The notes under the pieces were generated by a model. The model did not search any database, had not been told where the DNA came from, and worked only from the letters and a program-made list of their open reading frames with translations. A stretch of DNA of 64,000 bases from Celoporthe dispersa (taxonomy: Eukaryota > Ascomycota > Sordariomycetes > Diaporthales > Cryphonectriaceae), in contig WAID01000018.1 in assembly GCA_016584495.1 (NCBI GenBank), positions 62,001 to 126,000 on the forward strand, read 5' to 3'. Positions 35,318 to 46,231 of this stretch are shown piece by piece. The translations under genes and the position numbers were made by a program. Every line of letters starts with the position of its first letter. Position 1 is the first letter of the stretch.

Positions 35318-36642
35318 GTTTCAGGCAGCCATCTCATATCAGTCGCTTGACGGTAGCTCTGAGTTCTAAATTCACAAGATATACATGGCTACCAGCTAGA
35401 ACATCTGATAGGTACATAATTCACCTCATCATATGGGCTGTTCCATACTTAGTGCAGTCTTGATTCCATCATCGCCAGTGACGGGCTCACCATATAATAT
35501 TCGGTATCATAGTCCCACACCAGGGAAAGTAGGTCCTTTATTTTCTGGGTGAGCTGCTCCTTGTCCTCGCTGCCATGATGGGCATCTTTCCAGGTGAAAA
35601 GCTCAAAGGCCAGTCGGCTATGCTTGACAAGCTACTCTGACCGTTAATAGCATTTTCCCTTCAATTTTTGGGTGCCTCGGATATCATGTCTCGACTGATG
35701 ACATTGGAGCTCCGTCCTGCGAGTATATTTAGTACCTCGGCCAACGCCAACGCACCCTCCAAGTCAGAACTGGCGCCGGTTTCCTGGTTGGGTGTCATTC
35801 TTCTTGGACTCCTAGGCCTCTGCACCACTTTGCTAACTTCTACTCAGAGAGTGGCCTTGAGTAATGAACTCGCCAATATTGCCTCGTCGAGAGGCTATGA
35901 ATATGTAGGGTAGACTCTAGCTCTTCGAATCCTATCAGATGTTAACGTTTTTTGGGTCTATAATTTCTGTATTAGATGAGCGTATCAACTCAAGGTATCT
36001 TGGAAAATATGTTAGGCTGTACCCCGAACTCCCCTACACTATTAAACTCTTCATTACAACCAATTATATATATTTTTCTACAAGCTTTGGGGTACATCTA
36101 GCTGCCCGATCCTTCATAATGCAGGTGTATAGCGGTATAACTCAAGGCTACCATTACTCGTTTCTTCATACTGCCAAGTCTTCTTTCCAGCCTCTCGATC
36201 CACAGCTTCAATCACAGCTCACTTCAGTATCTCAATCTTCTAGAGATCCATCAGGAATTTCGTGGTTCGAGCCAATGCAGGGGAGCCTTTTGCTGTTTTG
36301 TCGTTGCCTACTGATCCTGACTTATGCCACGACAAATCGGGTTTTTGGCCATCTCTTTCTCTCTATTCCAAGCCGTTGGAGGCTTGAAAGGCTCTCCTCG
36401 CTTAGAACTCTTGCATTCTTGTCTTTGGAAACTAAAGCCAACACTGACATCTGGCTATGTCAGATTGGTTGCAGCGTAGCGAGCTTTTGGGATTTAGTCT
36501 TTTGGCAAGCTATTCTGAGTTACGATAATCGGCTCTATCGTCGGATGATCAGTGACTTCGCCACATCAGATATATAGATCAGGTTCACTAACTCGCATCT
36601 CATCACTGCGCAACAAGTGACTATAAATAGAAAACTAGTTGA
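35318..36642. other. Spacer with one doubtful open frame
   Basis: No recognised gene. An open frame of 212 codons with an ATG at 35939 (to 36577, plus strand) encodes a hydrophobic, Ser/Leu-rich sequence without family features. An 81-codon frame at 35668-35913 has one hydrophobic segment. They might be decayed exons of one membrane protein, but this cannot be shown. Confidence 0.35.
35939..36577 (+). CDS. Doubtful hypothetical protein
   Basis: An ATG-initiated frame of 212 codons (MLTFFGSIISVLDER...). It has several hydrophobic stretches and many Ser and Leu residues, but no motif that I recognise. Its length alone gives weak support. It lies in a gene-poor spacer between a regulator and a HET gene. 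Confidence 0.2.
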   Translation: MLTFFGSIISVLDERINSRYLGKYVRLYPELPYTIKLFITTNYIYFSTSFGVHLAARSFIMQVYSGITQGYHYSFLHTAKSSFQPLDPQLQSQLTSVSQSSRDPSGISWFEPMQGSLLLFCRCLLILTYATTNRVFGHLFLSIPSRWRLERLSSLRTLAFLSLETKANTDIWLCQIGCSVASFWDLVFWQAILSYDNRLYRRMISDFATSDI

Positions 36643-38493
36643 TTAGCCGAACAAGCCCACGATCGTCTCCCATGTGTTGTCATTAGGTAACAAAGGTTCC
36701 CAGAATGGCAGGACATCTTTCAGAAGTGTCTGGTAACTTGCGTCTGCACTCTCAGTCCCACTGCCCGTCCCGCGTTTAGGCATTGATTCATGATCCGAGA
36801 AGTGCATGCTGTCACCATCCATAACCCGCCAGGAAATAATACCCAAACGCCGCCAATGAGGCATATCAAACTCGCACCACTGCAGTAGGAGGCCGTAATG
36901 TATCTCTGTACCGAAACAATTACCTTGGGAAAAATCATCAGGCCAGTATCCCAGGTGAAAGACCTTGACGACCCCGGGAGCGAGCGTCGACAACAGCTGC
37001 ATGGAATCTACTGAAGTTTGCGATGTGTTTCCTTCTTGACTCATGTGAGGAAAAAGGTCCGGAGCTGAATCCAGAGCTACCCAACCTGACGTATAGTCAA
37101 TAAGTTTCGGGTCATCCATCTCAAGCCTAGCCTCGACCCGCTTCCTGTGTTGCTGGAATGCAGTCAAGGAACAACCCAGGCCGGATAAGTATCCCCAGAG
37201 AATACCCTTGTGCCTCTGATACTCCATATGACACGAGACGACCAGCCACTGCGGCTTCCACGGCACCATGTACTCGTCCACAGGCTCCGTCGCACCAGGT
37301 CCAGGACGCCAATTCTCTCCAACCGCGCGGGCTCCCGTCATGTTGACAAAGGACTGGCTCAGGAGTGGGTTGAACTTGACAAGGGCAGCACCGAGCTGCT
37401 CCTCTAGCTCCGCCAGCGTGTACCCCGTGCCTGGCTCGGCAGTCGGGTCGGCCTCGCCCAGGCGGAAACCGAAGACCTGCATGATGCCATAGATTCGGTC
37501 AACCTCTTTCTTCGGCCGTCGCGAGGTGGCGGCATTGTACAGTGCCATGGGGTTTTCTGTGTTCAGAGCTTGGAATCCTAGCCCTTGGTACAGGTTGCGA
37601 ATACGCCGCCAACTCGGAGAATACAGGACTGCATCCGCCGTCTGGGCTTGCTTTTGTACAATGTCGTAGATCGCTTCTATGGTCTGTGTGATTGATTGAA
37701 GGTTGAAAACCTCGTCATTGCGGAAGCGAGCAGGGCCGTTGGCCGTGGTGCCTTCGCGGGACATGAAGACGGATCTGCGGCAGATGAAGCCCTCTTGGAG
37801 CGTCCAGAGTGAGCCGAACCATGGGTCCTGCGTGAGCTTCTCGATGGTCTTGACAGCTTTTCCAAGCCAGTCTGCGCCAAGGCGCATATTTCCGGACCAG
37901 TTCTTGTCCGTGCCATACATATGCTGGAAGACTTTATATAGGTATGCGTCCATTGTGTGGTATTCTTCCCATAGCGCATTCAGGACTGCAATAGGCGTGC
38001 GGCAGAGCCATACGTAGACACACGTCGCATTCGAGAATATCTGCGCCTGGCGGCCGATCTCTAGCATGGTTTCTGTATTGAAGTTTTGGTCGATGCAGGC
38101 GATATCGATCCACACGAAGTCGACGTCATCCTTCTTTTCCGGAACACTCTTGAGGTTTGAATCCGTGTTGAAATATCCCGGCGACACATGTGTGGCGGAC
38201 CGGATGAGCCGGTGCAGCTGTTGTTGGGTGAAATGCGCGGGATCTATTCTGGGTATGTCCCAGTTGACGCCATAAACGTCGAGGCTAGGGACCTGTTCTG
38301 CAGAATCTGCATCCAGTTCGAGCTGGAATCTTCCCCAAGTGTACGAGATTGCGTTGTAGCGTGGCTGTTTCGTGTCTCCGTATATATTACCCGGGCGCCA
38401 GGGGTATGAGCACATGCTGGGCACGTGGAGCAGCCTGCGAGGCCAGTCGCCCATCTGGGCCTCGACTTGGGCTTCACTGGAAGTAAAAGCCAT
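36643..38493 (-). CDS. HET-domain protein (heterokaryon incompatibility type)
   Basis: An uninterrupted frame of 616 residues from the ATG at 38493-38491; the frame is open six codons further but without ATG. The HET domain blocks are clear: YNAISYTWG near residue 50, DFVWIDIACIDQN near 125, then IGRQAQIFSNATCVYVWL, and WFGSLWTLQEGFICRRSVFMS near 230. The remaining 380 residues have no recognisable repeat. HET proteins act in the cytosol as triggers of non-self recognition and cell death. Partners are usually elsewhere, and none is visible next to it. Confidence 0.88.
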   Translation of the reverse strand: MAFTSSEAQVEAQMGDWPRRLLHVPSMCSYPWRPGNIYGDTKQPRYNAISYTWGRFQLELDADSAEQVPSLDVYGVNWDIPRIDPAHFTQQQLHRLIRSATHVSPGYFNTDSNLKSVPEKKDDVDFVWIDIACIDQNFNTETMLEIGRQAQIFSNATCVYVWLCRTPIAVLNALWEEYHTMDAYLYKVFQHMYGTDKNWSGNMRLGADWLGKAVKTIEKLTQDPWFGSLWTLQEGFICRRSVFMSREGTTANGPARFRNDEVFNLQSITQTIEAIYDIVQKQAQTADAVLYSPSWRRIRNLYQGLGFQALNTENPMALYNAATSRRPKKEVDRIYGIMQVFGFRLGEADPTAEPGTGYTLAELEEQLGAALVKFNPLLSQSFVNMTGARAVGENWRPGPGATEPVDEYMVPWKPQWLVVSCHMEYQRHKGILWGYLSGLGCSLTAFQQHRKRVEARLEMDDPKLIDYTSGWVALDSAPDLFPHMSQEGNTSQTSVDSMQLLSTLAPGVVKVFHLGYWPDDFSQGNCFGTEIHYGLLLQWCEFDMPHWRRLGIISWRVMDGDSMHFSDHESMPKRGTGSGTESADASYQTLLKDVLPFWEPLLPNDNTWETIVGLFG

Positions 38494-39222
38494 GATCTGC
38501 GAGCTATCCAAGATGCGGGTTTAACGAAAAAAAGCCACAGGCGGACAATAGAGATCAGGTGTCATATTAAAACCCATCTAAGATGCAGGTTACAAAACAG
38601 GTCACACGGAACAGCGAGGCAGAAGCTCAGTAATTAAGTCCAACACCTGATGAGAAAAAATGCTTAACGCCTGAAAAGTGCGGTAGCGTCCGGGCCACGC
38701 CAGCGGCGGTGCTTGGGGGCAGTCAGCAAATAGTGGGCCGCGATGCCCCCAGCGGGCTCTCCCGCCCTACTTAGCTAGCGTTAATGCTCGAAAAACCAGC
38801 CTGAATCTCTGCAAGAAACGCGGGATATCAATGGACTAATCTAGCGCTCACTATAGTACTGTACTCGGTTTCAGCTCTCGCCGAATAAGTTTAGCACGCT
38901 CTTGCTTGTCTAAAACACTGGGGGCTAAAAATATGCCCAATTTCACCGCCTATAATCTCGAGCTCTCTCCTACCTGCTGATATAAAATTGATACGCTATT
39001 CCTGTTACAAGTTGTATAATTCTTCTGTTGCTACCTGGTGTCTGTACAGCACCAATGTATGCAGCCCGGGATGGCATGCCGTCTTCAGCATTACAAAACC
39101 TCTCTGTCAGATGGGGACTCGACGACGCAGCCGCCCATGCTTAGTTCTGAACAACAAGCTCATCCAGCAGAGGCACCACTTGTGCCGCAGCAACAAAGAT
39201 CACCCGTGAGCCAGCAAGCACT
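38494..39222. other. Spacer upstream of the DUF3176 gene
   Basis: Head-to-head spacer. Its last 160 bases contain an open Q/P/S-rich frame from the ATG at 39059 that may be the true N-terminus of the DUF3176 protein (see next entry). A GC-rich patch lies at 38690-38770. Confidence 0.4.
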
Positions 39223-41160
39223 ATGCAGACTCGCAGTAGTGTTTTCCGAAAGTACTCGACGCACTGGAAATGGGAGTGTGCAGGGTGCCTCCTCGTCGTC
39301 CTGGCGCTTGGGTTTATGTGTGCGACGTTATACCCTAACAGAAACAAACCTCTGCCCCAATGGCCGCTCGGGATTTCTGTCAATTCTTTGCTCTCCATCT
39401 ACATGCTTATATTCAAGGCTTCAATGGGCTTCTGTCTAGCCTCGTGCATCGGGCAACTCCAATGGGTTTGGTTCTCTTCCAATCCGCGCCTTTTGCATGA
39501 CACAGTGCGTTACGACGAAGCTACACGTGGTGTATGGGGATCCTTCACTCTGATCTGGTGGCAGCGAGCCCGCCAGCCCCTTAGCGCGCTCGGCTGTTCG
39601 ATTGTCATCCTCGCTGTTGCTATCGACCCTTTCGTCCAACAGATTATACAGCCAATGCATTGCAGCGTCAGACTACACGGAAGCGCCAATACTGCTAGCC
39701 TGCCACGCACCAATCTGTTCGATGATTATGGGGCCGCCGGGGAAAATGGGCTATTCTCGACATATGAACAACAGATTCAGTCTGTTCTGTACAACGCGAT
39801 ATTTTCTCCCGCTCAGGATCCTCCGTGGATTTGCTCGACCGGCAACTGCACGTTCTCTGAACCCTACAGTACTATTGCGTTTTGCAGTAGCTGCAAAGAG
39901 GAATCAGCTAAAGTCCTGATTAACACAACATGTGGTCGCCCTAATTCCTCATATGCGAGCCAACACCCGACATCTAGGAGCGACTGTCCCAGCGATTCAA
40001 GCTTTACAGTGGCTTCGAATTATCATGTTGACAGCCACACCACGCTAAGCATGAACACAACTTTATTATCATATGGTGCCATCGATACTCCCGCTGACAC
40101 TGTCGTTGCGGCTGCTGTTCCTCAGTCTTATTACTCCGGGATGCTTAGCGGCGTCCATAACCTGGCTTTCAGCATCCTTATAGGAAAGTCCGCCAATCCC
40201 GATGGCGAAGGTGGCTGGATCACCAGTACTAATGTAACTGAGTGTGATTCGGATAGACCTGGGGGAGACTGGAGCTGCCAAGGTTACGGGGCAGGAACTT
40301 GCGAGTTATATCCTTGCATCCATGAGTACCAAGCGGTCCTATCAGCTGGATCTCTGACTGAGACTTTGATGTTCAATTCATCGAGTGACTCGTGGGGTAT
40401 GATCATGGTTCAGATGAGCGAAGATGGATATCAAATTCCTGCCTTTTTAGCAACTCTCGACACGCAGTGTCCTTCCGAGTCACAGAAGACGGCCCTTGTA
40501 TCAAGGGGATATCAGCTTGATGATGCAGCTCGCTGGGTACCCTTCAATCTCAACTTGACGCAGTCACCTTGGACAGGCGTCAGTGATAACCTATCATTCC
40601 CGGCTGATATTGAATCTCTGCTCGAAACTACATGCCTGAATCTTATACAGGCCCACGACATTCTATTTTTCGTGCAAGGTTATCTGACCGGCGTGGTGCA
40701 GGCTGATCGGGGCTTTCAAGGGCCGGAAGTCGTCCAATATATATACAATTCGGGAGATGGCAATTTCGAACGCCTCAGCATGACCTCCGCAAACATATCA
40801 GAGTCTTTGACAAGATACGTCCGCACACAAGGGAGGCCGAAATATTCCAAGCCGACTCAAGGCCAGGTCTATCACTATGCGACCTGCCTGCAGGTCCGAT
40901 GGGTTTGGATATTATATCCTTCTATTCTGGCTTTGTTGCTGGCTATTTTTTTCATTTTAGTTGCAGAGAGCACAGAGAGGGCCGGGACCCCAGTATGGAA
41001 ACTGTCACCATTGGTCTGGATCTTGGGAGCTAGAGGATATGTTGAAGACCAGGACGTATTTTCCCATATTACTGTCACAGGGATGGAGAAGAGGTCGAAG
41101 CAAATTCTTGTTCATATTGTACACGAAGAAGCATCACACATTAAGATGGTGCAATCCTAA
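39223..41160 (+). CDS. DUF3176 membrane protein
   Basis: 645 residues from the ATG at 39223. The N-terminus SVFRKYSTHWKWECAGCLLVVLALGF and the following LPQWPLGISVNSLLSIYMLIFKASMGFCLASCIGQLQW are the conserved start of DUF3176, with three membrane segments in the first 170 residues. A large Cys- and Asn-rich extracellular region follows (CSTGNCTF, then FCSSC), and one membrane segment near residue 585. The function is unknown. A Q/P/S-rich leader from 39059 is typical of the family. It would join in frame only by removal of a 23-base GT...AG segment (39206-39228), too short for a normal intron, so the true start is open. Confidence 0.8.
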   Translation: MQTRSSVFRKYSTHWKWECAGCLLVVLALGFMCATLYPNRNKPLPQWPLGISVNSLLSIYMLIFKASMGFCLASCIGQLQWVWFSSNPRLLHDTVRYDEATRGVWGSFTLIWWQRARQPLSALGCSIVILAVAIDPFVQQIIQPMHCSVRLHGSANTASLPRTNLFDDYGAAGENGLFSTYEQQIQSVLYNAIFSPAQDPPWICSTGNCTFSEPYSTIAFCSSCKEESAKVLINTTCGRPNSSYASQHPTSRSDCPSDSSFTVASNYHVDSHTTLSMNTTLLSYGAIDTPADTVVAAAVPQSYYSGMLSGVHNLAFSILIGKSANPDGEGGWITSTNVTECDSDRPGGDWSCQGYGAGTCELYPCIHEYQAVLSAGSLTETLMFNSSSDSWGMIMVQMSEDGYQIPAFLATLDTQCPSESQKTALVSRGYQLDDAARWVPFNLNLTQSPWTGVSDNLSFPADIESLLETTCLNLIQAHDILFFVQGYLTGVVQADRGFQGPEVVQYIYNSGDGNFERLSMTSANISESLTRYVRTQGRPKYSKPTQGQVYHYATCLQVRWVWILYPSILALLLAIFFILVAESTERAGTPVWKLSPLVWILGARGYVEDQDVFSHITVTGMEKRSKQILVHIVHEEASHIKMVQS

Positions 41161-42278
41161 ATATCAATTTTGAAGAAATTAACAACTCGGAATTATGTAT
41201 AACAATCTATTCATTAATAATAATTGTAGGATTATACATCCAGCTATTCGGGTCTAAACTATAAGAGTCAACAGAACTTATCAGAATCTAGAGTATAACC
41301 TTGACAAGATCGCCCGCAGTCCTCGCAGTCCTCTTAAACATCGGGCAGTGCGCTGGGAGCTTGAGCGCTCATAACTAAATAGGTCTGAACCAGAAGTCGG
41401 GCGCTGTTTCATGAGAAAAAATGTCGGAGCAATAGGCAAGGGCTCCGTCGAGTCCGTATAACTCGTTCGGTAAGTTGCATTTCAGATGAGTTACAATATT
41501 CATAAACCTGAGCCGAGTTCCGCGAACTACAAGAAATAAGCTACTGTTAAGTATTAGCTTCGTTCATTATGCTTAATATCTGTCAGATTTCAGGGGAAAG
41601 TCTCTGCTGCATGAAGTGCCTAGCAGAACGGTGCAAAGGGTCTATATTCTGGCTGCTTCCCTCTATTCAGGTCCCAGAGGTAGCAGTACACCTATTTATA
41701 TAGCAACGGTACACACCAGGCAAGGCCAGTCCGAAGCCCGTGGACTGGTTCCCTTGCCCTCTGGCCTGAAAGGCCTCCCTGAGGCCTTTCGCCCTGAGGA
41801 GCCGGGTCTCGAGGCATTGACTGAGGCCGTTTCGGCTGTTCAGGACCCGTTCTATTCCTAGGCCGTTCGTTCCGTTTATCGGCCACTGGTGAAGACCCCC
41901 TCAGGGGGGGGTCTTCATCCGAGCCTTCTTCTGGCCGGCTTGCCGTGCCAGGCTTTCCTAGTCTGACAATATCTCCTTTTCCAATGTTTTTCTTTTCTTC
42001 AAAAAACTTATTCCCGTCTTGGCTTGATATTGGCACCTATTTAGCCTGTCCTGTATATTGCTTACGTTCCTCCCCAGATAAATTCTACTGAATCACAGCC
42101 AGGGACTACAAGCTTCGGCCGCCCATCGTTATCACTAGGCTCTTTCACAAAGCCAACGATTTCAGAGGGTAGCTTCACTACCGTATCGACGCTGAAAGGG
42201 GAAAAGAAGACTTTAGTCAGTGTCTGCATGCATGAAGAAGAGTGAGGAGACCAAGAAGAGAGGAAGAGGGGAGACTAC
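41161..42278. other. Spacer with GC-rich island and hairpin
   Basis: AT-rich flanks enclose a GC-rich island at about 41700-41960 whose base composition differs sharply from its surroundings. An open frame of 114 codons on the minus strand there is rich in Arg, Pro and Gly. It may be a fragment of a mobile element, but no ends or domains are visible. Confidence 0.35.
41891..41916. repeat. Perfect 10-base-pair inverted repeat
   Basis: GAAGACCCCC and GGGGGTCTTC around a short loop, in the GC-rich island between genes. The role is unknown. Confidence 0.8.
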
Positions 42279-43683
42279 TTACTGATCCTCCTTGCTCCCC
42301 CAATCCCACCAGTCCACGACTGCACCTGGATGCGTAAATTTGAAATGATCATCCGGCTCGACCTCCTCATCGTCGCCGATATCATAGGTGTTCCTATACG
42401 ACCACGACTCGCCCGGCTGGAGGCTTACGAAAAACTGGCTGCCCTCGCCGCCGCCGCCGACTCTGACGTCCACGTCCGGCCAACCTATTGCGAAGGGGTA
42501 TCCTACGCTGGGGTCCTCAACCGCCCGCCACCTACCTGACCAGAGGCGGTAGAAGCCGCAGCCCGAGATCATAATTGGCCATGTGTGAAACGTCACTGGC
42601 CTGTCACCGGCCTCGGCCTCGTATGTAATTTGGACCACCGTCTCGGCCTCGTTCCGTGCCGCCCCGCGACGGCCAGCCTTCTCGATTTCCAGACGTAGCA
42701 CAGGGGCCCCCGGGCTGTTATTGTGTTGTATGGTTAGTATGTGATCATATATATATGTTCATGCGCGTGTGTGCGTATATATCGTTTCAGTAGGAGAGTG
42801 GGAGGTGGCAGCCGCTTACACTCTCTCGCTCGGCAAAATAGTTTTCTGCTCTGGCTCCGGGTCCACAGAACTTGCCTTATTCTCCTGCTCCTGCCTCCAG
42901 TCGTGCTCCATACGGTTCGCCTTGTCATAACAGACGTGTGGGCCCTCGTTCGTGATCCACTGCCCGCGATCGGGAAACGGCTCGTCCGCCTCCACGACCT
43001 TGAAGGTCACGGGGCCGGCTGGCGGCAGAACCAGAGCCGGTCGTCCGTCCCTCGTCGCCGCCATTAGCTTCTGACCCGGATCCCGCGCCTCGGGCCCCAG
43101 TCCCAGAACTTCACCTCGCCTCCAGGCCAGAGCAGGTGGTATGTCCCGCCGGGCAAAAGCCTCGTTTGATAGTTGGCCGTAAGGTGAGAGACCGGTGTCT
43201 CTTTGCCTCCGGACCGAATCTCGAACACTCCAGAGTCGTAAGCGCTGACATAGTTCTCGCTGTCTTCTTCGTAGAAACTTTCCATGAGCCCCTTTAGCAC
43301 GCCCGCCTCGACCCGTTCCAGGTCGCCTGTGGCGTCCTCGCGCAGCAGCACCAGGCGCCCTAGCGATAGGCAGCTACTCCATGGCGACCATCTGCAGACG
43401 AGAGGCCGGCTGTCGCCGTCGTCGGCGGGCCGTGCGATAGTGAACTGGATCCTGTACGGCATCGTAAGGCACAGCTCGGCGCCGTCGTTGGGCATGTAGG
43501 CTTCTAGCTCGAGCGTGAGCCTAGGCGCATCTGGGCTATGGAGGTGTTAAAGGAGGGGAGACGTCAGCATGGGTCAGACTCCAAGTCAGTGCTACTGTGA
43601 GAGGTGGGTGCGGAACATTACCTGACATTCTGCTCCGACATGTGCACAAAGGGCAAGTATCTGGGATCCAGCGGGACAGACAT
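42279..43683 (-). CDS. Protein of unknown family with two related halves
   Basis: Three exons (43683-43622, 43535-42820, 42714-42279) start MSVPLDPRYLPFVHMSEQNV. Exons total 1214 bases, one short of whole codons. At the C-run 43095-43098 one extra base would continue WDWGP into EARDPGQKLMAATRDG, which otherwise follows a TAATG stop-start overlap. Both halves begin with similar blocks (SPDAPRLTLELEA and PGAPVLRLEIEKA) and contain similar C-terminal blocks (GGEVKFWDWG and GAVVDWWDWG). This suggests an internal duplication of a beta-rich domain of about 180 residues. No signal peptide or known catalytic motif is visible. I do not recognise the family. Confidence 0.7.
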
Positions 43684-44833
43684 TTTTTTTTGTTTTGCCA
43701 AGGCTTCCCTTAGCCCCTCCACGGTGTAAGATAGGTTTGAGTGTGTCCTAGTTTCCTGTTGAGAGGCGCTCTGAGGAGGGAGCGCAGGATGTTTTATATA
43801 CTTGTACTAGTCAACAAGGTTCAAGTGCTGTCTGTACACAAGACCACCCCTCCGAGCTCACTTTCTTAGTCACGCCGGCCATAGGCTCTAGCCTCTCATG
43901 CAGCCTGGAGTTATTGCGGGGAGCTGGGTGGGGGCCAGATCGCCGGAACATGCCGGTCTCGAGCTCAAAATAGACCATCTAGAGACCGCTCAAACACGAC
44001 AAGTAAGACTGTAAGACCAACAACCGAGAGATGGCTCACGAGAGCTCGTTCGATGGCATAACATCCCCGCTGGCACAAGCGAGCTTACATACTCGAGCTG
44101 ATAAGGCCATGGAGAAACTGCGCAGCGCAAGAGTAGCCGGCTGAAGTGCCTTCAGTTACTCCTGCAGTGGAGAAGGCTCCCTGCAGTGGAGAAGGCTCAA
44201 ATTCCACCTCTATACCTGGGTGGATGATGCGTCCAGTGCAGGTGGGGATAGTTACCCGTGAGCCTGAGTCAAACTCCCTGGCGCCTTATTATTAAATGGG
44301 CACCAACATCGGTTTCTGGCCAAAATAAGTTGAATATTGGAATCCCCTGCTGCTTATTGTACTTGCAGATCCCTGAGTTACAACACTCCTCATCCGCAAA
44401 CACAGATTATGTAAAACTAAACCAATTATGTATCATGAACTCTCAGCTGAGGAGAGCAATCACCAGAGGCCACGGCCTTCGCCATACAGTTGGAGTTGTC
44501 TACTCCACTGTCAAGGGGAGACGCCGAGGATGCAGCGCGTTGGTCTTGAGTATGGGGATGCTTACGCAGCTTTTTGTGACCGAGAAGAACTGAGCCTCTT
44601 TCTAGGCTCATGTATGGAGATAGTGTTTGTGTATATTATAGTACGGGCGCCACGCCAATGATACTGCTCGTCTTCACACCATCTCATACTCGCATAGTTC
44701 TTTGGAATAATATTCTCGACGATACTACTTTTGAAAAGTCTCATTCGCAAGCCCAACTAGTCTCTGATCTAAGAGCCTCCTCTTTAACACCCTCTCTGTC
44801 TCTTTGTCTACCTCTTCTTTCTTTCTAGTCACC
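43684..44833. other. Divergent spacer
   Basis: Head-to-head spacer of about 1.15 kb before the metalloprotease gene. It carries a 19-base direct repeat at 44161-44198 and a CT-rich tract just before the ATG at 44834. No gene is supported. Confidence 0.5.
44161..44198. repeat. 19-base tandem duplication
   Basis: Two exact head-to-tail copies of CCTGCAGTGGAGAAGGCTC. Each contains a PstI-like CTGCAG palindrome. Confidence 0.9.
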
Positions 44834-46231
44834 ATGTATACACCGTCGGCATCTTCCCTTATCCTAGCACTTGTGTCTCTCAGCAGTCTCGCTCAGTAGG
44901 TCATCCCTTGCAATTGTAGTAATTTGCGGTTGTGGGGTTGCAGCAGTGGCGTGGTGTATACGACTATATGCTATTTTCATTTCTGGACTAACAAGATATG
45001 GTTAATAGGGCGACTTGGACAATTGATACAGAGACTTGCGGTGCCGCAACGACCGCCAAGTATAAGACTATCGTGGAGGAGATGGCTAATGCCGAGAAAA
45101 TGGCCTCCGACGCGGCTTCAAAGCTGGGAGAGACCTCCTATATCCAATACCTCAAGTATTTCATGCCAGCAGAGTCAGTCAAGGTGGCAACCTTCGAGAC
45201 CGCGGCCAAGTCACTCTTTACAAACGCTGCGAAGACCTTGGATCCGAAGGGGACACTCGTCGACTACAAGATTACCTGTAAATTGACACCCTACCCCCTC
45301 CGGAGCCGAGATGGAACCTCCACGGTATTGTACCGGACCCATTGTCGGGTATGACGTGCTGATATAGTAATTTCCCTTATAGGTGACAATACTAAAGTGG
45401 GCTGTGAGAAACTCAACTGGCTGGTACGTCAACTCCTGATCTCGTTCTCCCCTGTGGGTTAGTAGAGGCCAGATACTCATACTCGATTTCCGCCAGGCAC
45501 ATACGAGCGACGCGGCCAGTAGCAAGTGGATAAACCTCTGCGACAGGCTGGCGGACGATGCCAAGCGTAGCCCAAAGGTACCAACCACCGCTGAGCGGAA
45601 AGCGGAGTGCTCGACCCTGGATGTCGACGAGGCCAAGAGGAGCTACAGCGGTACCCTGCTCCACGAGGTGATGCACTTCAAAGCTGTCACGGAACCCGTA
45701 GTCGCTCAGTAAGTTTTCCCACACGCCTAATAAAACATCTCAGCGCCCCACACCATGAAACCTTTACCATTAAGCAGGCCGCTTGCTGGGCTGTCACTTG
45801 GCTCGGCTTCAAATTTCACGTGTCTGACTCGCACCACGCCACACAGGAAAGCCTGGGACTACGCTTACGGAGCCATCGACTGCGTGGCGCTCGCCGCCGG
45901 GAAATACGACCGTTCCTGCTTTAACACGGCCCTGCAGAAGGCTCAGCAGGCCGGTAAGTCACCGAAGGTCCTGTGCCCAAGCAAGACGGACAAGACCAAG
46001 GAGGGCATCTGCGATCCCTCGACCGCACTCAAGAACGCCGACAGCTGGGCTCACATCGGCGCGCCCATCTACTTCTCCGAGATCTGCGGCCGTACCATCC
46101 CCATGACGAAGGCCGCCACGACTAAGAGAGAGCACGCCCGCGAGCTTCTGCAGCGGACGACGTGCGCCGCCGAGGCCAACTGGCTTGTCATCGATATCAT
46201 CGATTCCGCAACGGACGACACGACCCTGTAG
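44834..46231 (+). CDS. Secreted Asp-zincin-like metalloendopeptidase
   Basis: Five exons (44834-44895, 45009-45277, 45383-45423, 45497-45708, 45847-46231) join exactly to 322 residues. A signal peptide (MYTPSASSLILALVSLSSLA) precedes a Cys-rich extracellular domain. The zinc site HEVMH in TLLHEVMHFKAV lies near residue 180. An aspartate-containing motif, DYAYGAIDCVALAA, stands where the M35/deuterolysin-like (Asp-zincin) group has its third ligand. Six or more Cys suggest disulfides. Probably secreted for nutrient scavenging or host interaction; the substrate is unknown. The ligand arrangement deviates from classic GTxDxxYG, so enzymatic activity is likely but not certain. Confidence 0.8.
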
